From Dallia pectoralis (taxonomy: Eukaryota; Chordata; Actinopteri; Esociformes; Umbridae): a stretch of DNA of 64,000 nucleotides. Position 1 is the stretch's first letter. Each line of letters starts with the position of its first letter. The notes under the pieces were generated by a model. It made no database searches and was not told the origin of the DNA. It was given only the letters and a program-made list of their open reading frames with translations. The translations under genes and the position numbers were made by a program. The stretch covers positions 4,152,440 through 4,216,439 of the forward strand of contig CM055750.1 of NCBI GenBank assembly GCA_029465975.1, in the 5' to 3' direction. Below, one piece after another: positions 12,601 through 20,962 of the stretch.

Positions 12601-14988
12601 ACTGTAGTCCTGGGAGTTACTGTAGTCCTGTGACTTACTGTAGTCCTGGGAGTTACTGTAGTCCTGTGACTTACTGTAGTCCTGTAAATTACTGTAGTCC
12701 AGTGAGTTACTGTAGTCCAGTGAGTTACTGTAGTCCAGTGAGTTACTGTAGTCCAGTGAGTTACTGTAGTCCTGTGAGTTACTGTAGTCCTGTAAGTTAC
12801 TGTAGTCCTGGGATCAGAATCAGCTTTATTGGCCAAGTTTGCGTAAGCAAACAAGGAATTTGACTCCGGTAAACTTAACTCTCTAAGTACAACATACACT
12901 TGACAATGTACAACATTCATTTAACAAAAAAATAAACAATAAGAGAATAAAAACAGGAATGACAGTAAGAAATATAAAAAAATATTGTAAGAAATATAGA
13001 TTTGTATACAAATAAATATAGTGCAAAGTGGATCATGTGCAATGGTAATATATTAATAACGGTTTGTGTAGATCTGGGGAAAAAATAAAAATGTGAGGTA
13101 GGTAAGCAGAACAGTTTTGATTTATATTGTTCAGTGTAGGGAGGGGACTGTTATTGAGCGTTTAACAGAGTGACCGCTTGGGGGAAGAAGCTGTCCTTGT
13201 GTCTGCTGGTTTTGGCAAACAGTGCCCTGTATTGCCTACCGGAGGGAAGGAGGTTGAAGAGATTGTGGCCAGGATGTGAGGGGTCTGCAGAGATTGCATG
13301 GCAAGTGTCTGGATTATGAACTGCACAGCTTCCTGCATGCGATGAGCTCTTATGAATGCTCTCTAGGAATGCTGTTGAGCATGACCCATGACCCTGCAGA
13401 AGTCACAATTTGTTTGTGGAGAATCATTTTTTACGATTTTGTAAATATTGCACATCTACATAGAGTATGTTGCTTTTAGAAAATAAATGAATTAATTGTT
13501 TTTATTCCTCAAAATGTATTTGTTTAGTTGGAATAAACATTTATCTAAAAAACGGAGGCGATTTACTGACAGCTGCGCTAACTTCGAGTCCTTGAACAGG
13601 GCTGTTGAGGTAAAATCTCTTGCGTAAGAGCATAAATACTTGGCCCATCTATTGTTTACAATCGAAATGGCATCCCCAGAGCAATTAGAAAAATATGAGG
13701 AAGTTTGTCACGATTAACACAGAATCTAATCGGAGTTGTTAGCAGGTTAATCACCATTTGGAGTTACAATAGCTATGCAATGGCTGATATAGTTGCAGTA
13801 GTTACTTTTAACTGTTTCTTTTTAATCTAAAGCTGCAACTACTTTTCTTTTGTTCCAGAAAAAAAACTAGATAAACACAGATACTTCTGATAGACCACAA
13901 AATGACTTGAATGTCTGATGATGTTGTCTCTGTATGGTTATGTATTACTGGGAATTTATGTTAAAATCCCTGTTGTTGGTTTGACAGGTAAAATACAGAA
14001 ACCAGCCTTTATCTGGTTACTTATTGGCCAAAGCAAGCACAGCAACAGCATCTCAGATGCCAGCCAGAGGCACACCCGCCTGCAGATTTTCCACAGAGCT
14101 TCAGGAAGTCCCCAATGCTGCTGAACTGCTTTCAGGTTTTTACACAACTTAATTTACATCCTGCTCTTTGACTTTATCATAGATAAACATTGGTTTCTGG
14201 GTGGGTCTTTCATAAAAAAAACAATTATATCGGGTAGCTGTAATGAAAAGCTTTTTCAGTAGTTTACATTGGAGTTTGTCAGTCTTGGTCCCGGAGTCTC
14301 AAAGTCTGGGTGCACACGATATATGTTTAGCCCAAAAAAAACAAGTGTTTTCACTTCATTCCACCGTACATGATTCATCAGGTCTTTTATTTGTATGAAT
14401 TTCATTTAATCTGGGGGCAGTTTTCCCCCCCCCAAGGACCAGGGTTGAGAAAAACGATCTGTTCAGGTGTTTCTGCGTGTCGTTTACAGGCTACTGTCTC
14501 CAGTAGTGCTGGAGAAATGTCCACCCATCCAGGGCATCAGGCCAAGCACAGTGATGTAGCTCATTGTAGTTGGCTCTGTGCAATGGGGAGGAAAGCAAGG
14601 CAGATCGCTTAGGGGAGAGGGGGTAGATGGGGAAAAAGCCTTAGACACCTGTCTGTATATGAATTATTTAAAATAGACTATAGACTTATAGCCACAGTAC
14701 ACCTTCTGAAGAACACACACAACCTGGTGATAAGAAGCAGACAACACACACACAGTAAAGGACACAATTAATGTTACCACTTAACCAAATGCAGAAATGC
14801 AGTGAAATATAAACACATACTAAAAAACTGTAAATAAGTGCTGTGCTTTTGTCTCTCCAGAGTCGCCGGCGGTTCTCCGAAATATAACGCGAATCAAGTC
14901 GATTCAATTGATCAGTGACGAGGAGTTTGTACCGAATCATATAATGGATCGCTACTGGGACAGCCTCACACAGGGGGACACGTTGTGA
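1..14988 (+). CDS. ankrd31: ankyrin repeat domain-containing protein 31 (3' part, 11 exons)
   Basis: Coding exons read as <1-663, 861-1019, 1222-1358, 4414-4576, 4750-5459, 5605-5701, 5973-6069, 6731-7541, 7696-7839, 13988-14135 and 14861-14988. All junctions have AG/GT borders and compatible phases, giving about 1085 codons ending in TGA. Domain order is: a hydrophilic N-terminal stretch, three ankyrin repeats (exons 2-4), a DRES-rich minisatellite (exon 5), a coiled coil (exons 6-8), a Pro/Thr/Ser-rich linker, a RAMA domain (end of exon 8 to exon 10) and a short conserved C-terminus. Ankyrin repeats followed by RAMA are diagnostic of ANKRD31. Known family role: a germline nuclear protein that binds REC114 on meiotic chromosome axes and helps place SPO11 breaks, notably in the pseudoautosomal region in mouse. 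Mammalian ANKRD31 lies next to GCNT4, as here. The 5' end lies outside the window. I infer function from the family only. Confidence 0.9.
861..1019 (+). CDS. ankrd31: ankrd31 exon, first ankyrin repeat of this block
   Basis: The acceptor is TTTTATCAG and the donor is GCAG|GTGTGT. The exon encodes an ankyrin helix pair with the canonical [20 protein letters not shown] pattern and the start of a loop, SVNQSDNAG. It starts 2 bases before a codon boundary and ends 1 base into a codon, matching its neighbours. Confidence 0.9.
1222..1358 (+). CDS. ankrd31: ankrd31 exon, second ankyrin repeat
   Basis: The exon encodes [20 protein letters not shown] and continues [20 protein letters not shown]. This is a full ankyrin repeat (TPLxxAxxxGxxxVVxxLLxxGAD) plus the first helix of the next one. 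The acceptor TTTGCATCAG and donor GAG|GTAGGC are clear. Confidence 0.92.
1359..4413 (+). other. ankrd31 intron (3.05 kb)
   Basis: This intron splits an ankyrin repeat between its two helices. Apart from a decayed Tc1-like fragment at about 2785-3000, I recognise no gene or repeat in it. It is AT-rich unique-looking sequence. Confidence 0.75.
2785..3000 (+). mobile_element. Tc1/mariner-like transposon relic
   Basis: The stretch reads like the DNA-binding region of fish Tc1 transposases. It contains TGCAAAGACCTCAGAAAAAC and then, after a deletion, AACACCATAGGACCACAGGA followed by the equivalent of the typical RRVLSPRDERTLVRKVQ segment. It has internal deletions, and neither inverted repeat is recognisable. 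It is a fossil inside an ankrd31 intron. Confidence 0.65.
4414..4576 (+). CDS. ankrd31: ankrd31 exon, third ankyrin repeat and end of block
   Basis: The exon encodes [20 protein letters not shown] followed by [18 protein letters not shown]. It completes the split repeat and adds a C-terminal capping repeat. The donor is CAAG|GTATTT, and the exon ends 1 base into a glycine codon. Confidence 0.92.
4750..5459 (+). CDS. ankrd31: ankrd31 exon with in-frame coding minisatellite
   Basis: The acceptor is TTTTCTAG and the donor is ATGAAG|GTAAGA. The exon encodes about 236 residues. From 4917 to 5408 there are 14 tandem units, twelve of 12 residues (consensus [12 protein letters not shown], with Q/R, P/C and I/M variants) and two of 10 residues ([10 protein letters not shown]). 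All length changes keep the frame. The segment is highly charged and predicted to be disordered, so it acts as a spacer between the ankyrin block and the coiled coil. Confidence 0.85.
4917..5408 (+). repeat. coding minisatellite, 36-bp unit (14 copies)
   Basis: Direct repeats of 36 bp with two 30-bp variants lie inside an ankrd31 exon. Array length is 492 bp, equal to 12x36 plus 2x30, so the frame is kept throughout. The block order suggests duplication of multi-unit segments: the 30-bp variant recurs at about 4989 and 5208, each time followed by the same GC-type unit. Confidence 0.95.
5605..5701 (+). CDS. ankrd31: ankrd31 exon, coiled-coil part 1
   Basis: The acceptor is CTCACCAG and the donor is AAAG|GTGAAC. 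The exon encodes [20 protein letters not shown] and following residues, a heptad-like acidic helix. The phases fit the flanking exons. Confidence 0.85.
5973..6069 (+). CDS. ankrd31: ankrd31 exon, coiled-coil part 2
   Basis: The exon encodes [20 protein letters not shown] and then [12 protein letters not shown]. This is an amphipathic helix with a clear heptad pattern continuing the previous exon. The acceptor TTTTTTCCAG is strong. The donor is ACAG|GTTGGT. Confidence 0.85.
6120..6350 (+). repeat. diverged fragment of the 10.35-kb LTR family
   Basis: The sequence around CATGACCAAACACAG, the ATGGACACCATGTGTCTGTG stretch and the end GTGATGACA aligns by eye with the right half of the solo LTR at 10350-10782. 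It is truncated on one side and much diverged. It lies in an ankrd31 intron. Confidence 0.5.
6731..7541 (+). CDS. ankrd31: ankrd31 large exon: coiled coil end, linker, start of RAMA
   Basis: The acceptor is CCTCGTCCAG and the donor is TGGAAG|GTGAGG. The 811 bases encode the end of the coiled coil ([19 protein letters not shown]), then a Thr/Pro/Ser/Gln-rich linker of about 190 residues. It ends with [19 protein letters not shown], which is the first strand/helix of a RAMA domain (pattern LIxAGxLxPGxxxL). Confidence 0.9.
7696..7839 (+). CDS. ankrd31: ankrd31 exon, RAMA domain core
   Basis: Exactly 48 codons, phase 0 at both ends. It encodes the RAMA core: [18 protein letters not shown], then [14 protein letters not shown] and STYAWDK. 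RAMA (restriction adenylase methylase associated) folds occur in ANKRD31, MPND and bacterial restriction proteins. The domain continues in the exon at 13988. Confidence 0.93.
8829..9160 (+). mobile_element. probable solo LTR
   Basis: Flanked by the direct repeat TCCTAC (8823-8828 and 9161-9166). Inside are a TATTTAGG box and an AATAAATACC polyadenylation-type signal in + orientation, and the end reads ACTACA. The 5' terminus is TCTGTG rather than the usual TGTGTG, so the exact edge is less certain. Confidence 0.5.
9420..10303. repeat. 55-bp minisatellite, about 16 copies
   Basis: The unit contains CAGTTGCTAGAGTACATCTA and GTAGAGTTGCCAATCAGG. Copies are nearly identical. Variable sites are TTTCAG/TTACAG at the unit border and GCTGGCTG/CCTGCTG. 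A three-unit pattern repeats at about 9695 and 9860, indicating higher-order duplication. It is non-coding, inside the ankrd31 intron. Confidence 0.95.
10350..10782 (-). mobile_element. solo LTR with 5-bp target duplication
   Basis: The element starts TGTCACGGCTG and ends GATGCGTGACA, flanked by CCTAA at 10345-10349 and 10783-10787. The T-rich TTTTTAATAA near the left side is a reverse-strand polyadenylation-type signal, suggesting minus orientation. Length of 433 bp, TG...CA ends and a 5-bp duplication fit a Gypsy-type solo LTR. A diverged relative lies at 6120-6350. Confidence 0.75.
12385..12810. repeat. 18-bp minisatellite (GAGTTACTGTAGTCCTGG)
   Basis: About 23 tandem copies of GAGTTACTGTAGTCCTGG with simple variants (GTCCAGT, GTCCTGT, AGAGT). 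Long open frames across it on both strands follow from a unit length divisible by three and are not genes. Confidence 0.95.
12821..13330. mobile_element. LINE-like dispersed repeat (family uncertain)
   Basis: It starts with GAATCAGCTTTATTGGCCAA and includes GAAGAAGCTGTCCTTGTGTC and a segment reading like GGGTCTGCAGAGATTG. These are very common in fish genomes as the 3' part of a non-LTR retrotransposon. I cannot assign the clade from memory with confidence. Confidence 0.5.
13988..14135 (+). CDS. ankrd31: ankrd31 exon, end of RAMA domain
   Basis: The acceptor is GGTTTGACAG and the donor is TTTCAG|GTTTTT. The exon encodes [20 protein letters not shown] and following residues. The VxYxxxPL motif closes the RAMA domain begun in the previous exons (...[12 protein letters not shown]). 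It starts in phase 0 and ends 1 base into a codon that the last exon completes as Glu. Confidence 0.88.
14136..14860 (+). other. ankrd31 last intron
   Basis: 725 bases without a recognisable repeat or frame. It ends with the strong acceptor TTTTGTCTCTCCAG. Confidence 0.7.
14861..14988 (+). CDS. ankrd31: ankrd31 last coding exon (conserved C-terminus)
   Basis: The exon encodes [20 protein letters not shown] and then [25 protein letters not shown], with TGA at 14986-14988. The phase joins exactly to the exon ending at 14135. An IxLIxDEEFxPxHxMxxYW terminus is what I expect for this family. The last 15 codons and the following bases are the first unit of the 81-bp minisatellite. Confidence 0.85.
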
Positions 14989-15787
14989 AATGTCCTGTTA
15001 AGACTCATATTATCAGTATGATATGGATCACTATACTGGGACAGCCTCACACAGGGGGACATGTTATGTTATGCCCTGTTAAGACTCATATTATCAGTAT
15101 GATATGGATCACTATACTGGGACACACACAGGGGGGTTATGTTATGCCCTGTTAAGACTCATATTATCAGTATGATATGGATCACTATACTGGGACAGGG
15201 GGACACGTTATGTTATGCCCTGTTAAGACTCATATTATCAGTATGATATGGATCACTATACTGGGACAGCCTCACACAGGGGGACACGTTATGTTATGCC
15301 CTGTTAAGACTCATATTATCAGTATGATATGGATCACTATACTGGGACAGCCTCACACAGGGGGACACGTTATGTTATGCCCTGTTAAGACTCATATTAT
15401 CAGTATGATATGGATCACTATACTGGGACAGCCTCACACAGGGGGACACGTTATGTTATGCCCTGTTAAGACTCATATTATCAGTATGATATGGATCACT
15501 ATACTGGGACAGCCTCACACAGGGGGACACGTTATGTTATGCCCTGTTAAGACTCATATTATCAGTATGATATGGATCACTATACTGGGACAGCCTCACA
15601 CAGGGGGACACGTTATGTTATGCCCTGTTAAGACTCATATTATCAGTATGATATGGATCACTATACTGGGACAGCCTCACACAGGGGGACACGTTATGTT
15701 ATGCCCTGTTAAGACTCATATTATCAGTATGATATGGATCACTATACTGGGACAGCCTCACACAGGGGGACATGTTATGTTATGTTA
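14944..15787 (+). repeat. 81-bp minisatellite starting inside the ankrd31 last exon
   Basis: Eleven copies start with ATGGATC at 14944, 15023, 15104, 15177, 15248, 15329, 15410, 15491, 15572, 15653 and 15734. Later copies are exactly 81 bp and almost identical; early ones are 71-81 bp. The first, most diverged copy contains the ankrd31 stop codon, so the others lie in its presumed 3'UTR. Confidence 0.93.
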
Positions 15788-15874
15788 CCAAATGTTACTT
15801 GCAACATTGTTCAAAGTTATCATTCATTAAGGCGTGTCAAACTTGTTCCAATGAATGCATATACTTGATTGTAA

Positions 15875-15880
15875 AATAAA
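15875..15880 (+). terminator. candidate polyadenylation signal for ankrd31
   Basis: AATAAA lies about 90 bp after the minisatellite array and about 890 bp after the stop codon. Other candidates are at about 16145 and 16198. If it is used, the transcript carries the whole array in its 3'UTR. Confidence 0.4.
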
Positions 15881-16219
15881 TGGATAAGCACCTTTCTCAC
15901 AAGTTCAGTTTTCATGTATCTCAATACATGTGTCCACTATTGATATTGTGAAGACCTAGAGTATTTGTTATTGTGAAGACATATTAGTGATGATGGCATA
16001 ATGTCTACTCTCCATGTTTCAGAAACCTGATAATCTCACTGAGTAATTTGGCTTTGATTTAGAAATGTTTTTCAAAAGTTTTTCATCGAAGTTATGGATT
16101 TGTTGTATTGTTCTCTGGTGAGTTATTTTATGAGACAGTGTTTTAATAAACGTCATGTATTTCATAACACACTTGTGAATGTGCCCATTTCTGATACAAT
16201 AAACCGAAACCCATCATAC

Positions 16220-16473
16220 AGGCGCGCAAAAGATACAGTCTCTATTTCCGTTCCATTTCCGTAGTTCGGTTGGTGTGTGCGTGCGCGCGCGCGTGTCAGT
16301 GACAGTTGCTGACTTTATCCGAACGAGTGGGCGTTTGACTTACTGCTCTTGGTTAGACTCGCTCGTGACTCGCAGATTGCCTGCAGACTGTGTGTGCGCG
16401 TGCGTGCGTACGGGTCGCTTGTCCCGAGCGTTGGAGACTCAGAGGTCCGGAACTGGGCTGGTGACTGAATCTG
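16220..16473 (+). promoter_or_regulatory. GC/CpG-rich promoter and first non-coding exon of gcnt4
   Basis: An isolated CpG-rich patch in an otherwise AT-rich region, with alternating GCGCGCGCGTG, ending in the clear donor GAATCTG|GTAAGT (gt at 16474). It lies between the ankrd31 end and the gcnt4 coding exons on the same strand, so it is a natural first exon for gcnt4. The transcription start cannot be placed exactly. Confidence 0.45.
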
Positions 16474-16856
16474 GTAAGTTTCTCCATGAATCCGGAGTGA
16501 GTGTTTATTGCTCTGGTTCCTCTGACTACAGATGTGTTGCAGTTATCTGTTTGTCCTCAATTAATTTCAGAGCGAATGCGCTTTAGTTTAGTTCTGAGTC
16601 AGATACTGCCTCTCATGCTGGTTACTTTAACTACCTTCACTTTTCACTGGATCCATTTTCTCCTCGTTTGCAACATAGGAAGTGTTTCTCACTAACATTC
16701 TAATGTTTAATTTATGTTATGTGATGAAACATTGATCAACTGTAGGTTGAGGGACTATAAACACGAGTGCTTATTTTAGCCCACTGGTTCATGCATATGG
16801 ACACGCAGACTTTATCATTTTTAACTATTTCAGTGTCATACATGGTTTATATTCAG

Positions 16857-16924
16857 GCTGACTTCTGGGACGTTTCGGAACTTTTGGATGGCCTGTGATA
16901 TAACCAAACACTTTAGCGTGCAAG
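16857..16924 (+). other. possible second 5'UTR exon of gcnt4
   Basis: A 68-bp segment is bounded by the acceptor TTTATATTCAG and the donor GCAAG|GTAAGA. It has no long reading frame. It is proposed only from its splice sites and its position after the CpG-rich exon. Confidence 0.3.
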
Positions 16925-17029
16925 GTAAGATATTATTATCTTATATTTTTATAAGATATTTTTTCTGTGAATTTATTTTGTATATGATACTTTTTTAAGA
17001 CACGTGCACTGTAAGAAATTTCCCTGTAG

Positions 17030-17660
17030 AAAAACAGTAATGTGATGGCAGCAGGGTTGCCAGCTATTCTCTGTAATTTCTACAGAAGGGATACTGTAAT
17101 TACAATTACAGTTGTTTTCTGTAGAAGTACAAAACAGGTCAATCCTGTTTATCCGATATAATACAGTAAAATGCTGGCAGCAGGGTTGCCAGCTCTTTAC
17201 TGTCTTCCTACAGTAGCCATCCGTGTTTAGGATGACAGTTGTTTACTGTAGAAGTACAAAACAGGACAATCCTGTTTATCCGATATAATACAGTAAAATG
17301 CTGGCAGCAGGGTTGCCAGCTCTTTACTGTCTTCCTACAGTAGCCATCCGTGTTTAGGATGACAGTTGTTTACTGTAGAAGTACAAAACAGGACAATCCT
17401 GTTTATCCGATATAATACAGTAAAATGCTGGCAGCAGGGTTGCCAGCTCTTTACTGTCTTCCTACAGTAGCCATCCGTGTTTAGGATGACAGTTGTTTAC
17501 TGTAGAAGGTCAAAACAGCTACATACTGTTATTCTAAGAAATTACGGTAAAGTGCTGCCAGCAAGGTTGCCAGCTCCTTACTGTCATTTCTACAGTAACC
17601 AAAAGTATTTAGAAGTACAGTTGTCATCTGTTGCAGTACAACACATATACTGTCAATTTA
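17030..17660. repeat. 127-bp tandem repeat, about 4.5 copies
   Basis: The unit contains ATGCTGGCAGCAGGGTTGCC and GTTTACTGTAGAAGTACAAA. The central copies (starting about 17164, 17291 and 17418) are essentially identical; the outer copies are diverged. Each unit has a short hairpin, GCTGGCA...TGCCAGC. Confidence 0.9.
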
Positions 17661-19229
17661 ATAAAATATGCTAACATTTTATGTCATTTTACACAATATG
17701 CTAATGTACCAGATGAACAGGTTAAAAAAGACATTTCAAACATGTTAAAAAGAGTTTGATATGATATGATCCATTTATTTAGAATATATGTAAATGAAAA
17801 GGACAACAAATTAGATCAGGTAGTTCATAATTATAATCGTACAATTGTACAAACATAATTTCCAAAAGGCAAAACGTCTGGGTTCATTCCCATGGAGCAC
17901 CTGAACACACCAAAAATACTAGAGTTCATATCTTCAAGTAATTGAGTAGCATCAGTAGCTGGACAATACAAAGAGCAACCTCAACACCTTCACCCCGAGA
18001 CAGGACAGCCTTGACATTTGTATTGACATGTTAACTCAAATGTAGAAAACAAGCCAAGCCAGCCCTAACATCAGATTAGACGCATATAAGTGTGCGATTT
18101 AAAAGATGCAAACTTTTGGATGGTTCTGTTACAATCAGGCAAACCACACTTCAACGTTACAGTAGGCACATTTTTGTGAATACGCATATGCCTGACATAT
18201 GCCTGAATAGTATAGACTCATGTACACAAACATTACAGAACATAATACACGTTTAGCAAAACCGAAAAAACAAATAGGCTATTAAACAAATCTAGTTCTC
18301 AACAAAATGCCCAATGTTTTGCCAAATGCCTCCGTTTGGCCAAATCTAGGAATAGTTTTTGTTGGAATTAAACCACGATTGCCAAAGCTACTGTCTTACT
18401 AAATTGTTTCTAATTTCTTTACAATCGAATAACACAGAGATGGACATCATCGCATATTTCTCAAATATTAGTTTAAAGAATCATTATTTCTGTTGCAGAT
18501 TAATTCGAACCCCGTTAAAGTCAAACAAATGTAATTATACACACCTGGCGCTTGCATGGAACACAATACAAGCATTCCTTTACCGTTATTCTGGAGTTCG
18601 GGCGCACAAGTAATTGCGTTCAGCTGATGATACAGAAACGCTACAAATTTACTCAGCACAGCATTGCTTAGAAAATTACGGTTCTTTGTTCATAATGCAT
18701 ATATTTGAACGTAAAAAAAGATGATTAAAGGCAAAACGGAGGCTCACTGAAATACTTTAAAATGTATTTCAGCATTTTGTTAATCGACGCCCTACCCTTG
18801 AGTACCCCAAACCGATCGCGGCTCTCCCGGTATTAGGTCTAAGGACGGACATCAGGGGGCTTGCCCGGAGATCTCCAAGGAAAATGTTGCTATGCGAACT
18901 TAATCAGTTCATTAACAGTAGTCATCATGTGTTCACTATAGGTACACTTTATTACTGCTGTGCATGAACATAGCTGTTTCTCAATTTGTGTGTTTCCCAC
19001 TTGAATGGTTAGCTTATGAGGCTGCTGCTGCTTGCACTGGGACCGGCTTTCGCTTCAATTTTAAAGACGTTATTCTCTAATCGGTTGCATATTATGTCGT
19101 GGATATATCCCTCGAATGCATACTGCAGCCCTTTTTGTCTTGCTCTTTCAGATATTTCACCTGTTCGCCAAAAAGGACTAAATATCTCATTGGGAATGTC
19201 TGACACCGGTGCATACATACTGCAATAGA

Positions 19230-19551
19230 CGTGCCAGGCTCGAAAGCTTGCCAGGCGTAGCAACAGTAACCAAGGAGGGCGTGGCTAAGCGAAGGGTCAA
19301 TTGATTCGTAAAAAAAAGCATTGGCTCAGTAATTTGAAGATGGTTCGGATTTGAAGTATCAGATGAGCAACAAAACAACGTCATATGTAGGGAGTGCCAT
19401 AAACAGGTTACAGCCAGGGGTGGAAACACTTCAAATCTTTTTCACCACCGAAAACTACGGAGTGTGTGAAACTGCGCGAAGTCTGCAGAAGCCGCATGCC
19501 ATAAACAACCCGAAAAAGATCCAGCCCCGAAAAAATGCTCAATGCAAAACT
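19230..19551 (+). pseudogene. hAT-family transposase, N-terminal part with BED zinc finger
   Basis: In one frame the sequence reads WFGFE...SDEQ and then ICRECHKQVTARGGNTSNLF followed by HHRK. This is a BED zinc finger (Cx2C ... Hx(n)H) typical of ZBED/hAT transposases. A stop (TGA) follows shortly after, and the frame shifts. The gene is then broken at 19552 by the 1163-bp element. The next piece is at 20727. Confidence 0.75.
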
Positions 19552-19557
19552 CATTTT

Positions 19558-20720
19558 TACGGTGGCCCTTAAGTGCAAAGCACACAAAATATGAGTGCAT
19601 CTCCCAAATGAACATGCTCCACCAATATAACAAATATTTCCCCAATAATTAACACACCTTCCCCCACACATGAACAAATTACCCCGAAAATGAACACACT
19701 CCCCCCGAATACGAGTGAACTCCACCTAAATAGGATGACATATTTCCCCTATTGCGACTCAATTCCCCCAAATACAAAGACACGCTCCCCCACAAGTGAA
19801 ATGACATTACATTAAGAAGTCCACTAAATGTTGCAAGCATGTATTGCCCTTACTGCCAGCGCAACCGCAAGTTGCGCTGGCAGTTAATTATAATGCCGAT
19901 ATTATTTCCCGATATAAATATTTTTAGCACTTTTTAGGGATGTTTATAAAAAACCGTGCGGAACAAGAGTATTTAATTGTGCTAGAACGTAACCATGGTG
20001 CCCCCCTTCCCCCAAATACTGACGAAGTTTGATAGTAGGCTGTAGATTTTTGGGGAAAGACAGCAGGAGTCAGGAGAAAACGAATGAAGATAAAAACGCG
20101 AAAAATACGTTTTTTTCTCGTGTTGGTTGGGGGGGCATCATAATGGAATCATGCTTAGTGCACCAAAATGGCTAGCAGCGGTACTGGTTATTGTGGAAAG
20201 CATTTTGATCTGCCGAGTTTTTGTAGCGCATACTAATTTTAATGTTGTGAAATGTTGACAGCATATCTAAGATGATTTCATAAGAATATCCCTGATTAAA
20301 ATAAAGAGTAATTAGTGCAATTACATGACTTGCAGAATTGTTTGCACTCATTTTTCTTCCTTCCAAAACCATCAAACTTCTTATTTCCTGTTTGTGTCTG
20401 TGCATCCAATCAGCGACAAGGTGTTGCACCCGCCCTTTCCGTACTGAGTTAATGTAATGTCGTTTCACTTGTGGGGGAGCTTGTCTTTGTATTTGGGGGA
20501 ATTGTCATCCTATTTAGGGGGAGTTCACTGAACTTCACTCGTATTCGGGGGAGTGTGTTCATTTTCGGGTAATTTGTTCATGTGTGGGGGAAGGTTAGTC
20601 GTATTTGAGGGAACGTGTGTTAATTATTGGGGTATTATTTTTTTTTATATTGGTGGAGCATGTTCATTTTGGGGATGCCATCATATTTTTGTGTGTGTTT
20701 TGCACTTGAGGGCCACCGTA
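19558..20720. mobile_element. non-autonomous DNA transposon with ~260-bp terminal inverted repeats
   Basis: The left arm, about 19558-19816, starts TACGGTGGCCCTTAAGTGCA. The right arm, about 20453-20720, ends with the reverse complement, TTGAGGGCCACCGTA. The arms are rich in CCCCCAAATAC/GTATTTGGGGG-type motifs with AAC, ACAC and ATGAAC spacers. The roughly 640-bp middle has no transposase. A 6-bp duplication is unusual and would fit Dada-like elements; a degraded 8-bp hAT duplication is the alternative. Confidence 0.75.
19852..19884. repeat. perfect 14-bp hairpin in the element centre
   Basis: ACTGCCAGCGCAAC, loop CGCAA, then GTTGCGCTGGCAGT: a perfect 14-bp stem, GC-rich in an AT-rich setting. 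It could be a structured transcript or an old nested palindrome. Confidence 0.8.
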
Positions 20721-20726
20721 CATTTT

Positions 20727-20952
20727 CCCTCAGTGTGCCTTATGAAAAGAAAAGTGACAAGGGGTGTACTATAACGAAAGCGGTGTCCTATCACATTGCT
20801 AAAGATATGGTCCCTGTTGCAACTGTTGAACAAGTCGGAATCAAAATGCTGCTGAAAACGATTGACCCATATGAGCTTCACATTCGCAACTACTTTGCAA
20901 GAGAAGCACTGCCACAAATGTACACTAAAGTCAGGCAGAGCATTCAGGTTTT
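20727..20952 (+). pseudogene. hAT-family transposase, middle part
   Basis: It continues the split hAT gene: ITKAVSYHIAKDMVPVATVE, then a KMLLKTIDP and YELHIRNYFAREALPQMY stretch. This is the conserved segment (AKDMxPxxTVExxGFxxLLxxLDPRYxxPSRxYFxxxxLP) of ZBED/hAT transposases. It is broken off at 20953 by Rex3. I could not find the catalytic part on the far side of Rex3. Confidence 0.8.
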
Positions 20953-20962
20953 CTTCCCTTTA

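Larger units (their letters stand above)
7840..13987 (+). other. ankrd31 intron inside RAMA domain (6.1 kb)
   Basis: The intron is filled largely with repeats: a probable solo LTR (8829-9160), a 55-bp minisatellite (9420-10303), a solo LTR (10350-10782), an 18-bp minisatellite (12385-12810) and a LINE-like tail (12821-13330). I see no exon-like reading frame between them. 10800-12385 and 13330-13987 are AT-rich and unrecognised. Confidence 0.75.
19552..20726. repeat. candidate 6-bp target duplication CATTTT around the long-TIR element
   Basis: CATTTT occurs at 19552-19557 and 20721-20726, immediately outside the terminal inverted repeats, within the split hAT gene. Confidence 0.65.

Noticed and set aside
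12324..12920. Repetitive Thr/Val/Arg and Tyr/Cys/Ser frames on both strands
   Set aside because: Products of the 18-bp minisatellite.
15177..15830. 217-codon + frame
   Set aside because: It arises because the 81-bp satellite unit is a multiple of three; it is not in the ankrd31 frame and has no protein signature.
18781..18900. GC-richer stretch that might be an RNA gene
   Set aside because: No tRNA box A/B pair, rRNA or snRNA motif could be read in it.
19016..19263. Short frames on both strands upstream of the hAT copy
   Set aside because: No motif, no splice partners; probably the 5' untranslated part of the hAT element.
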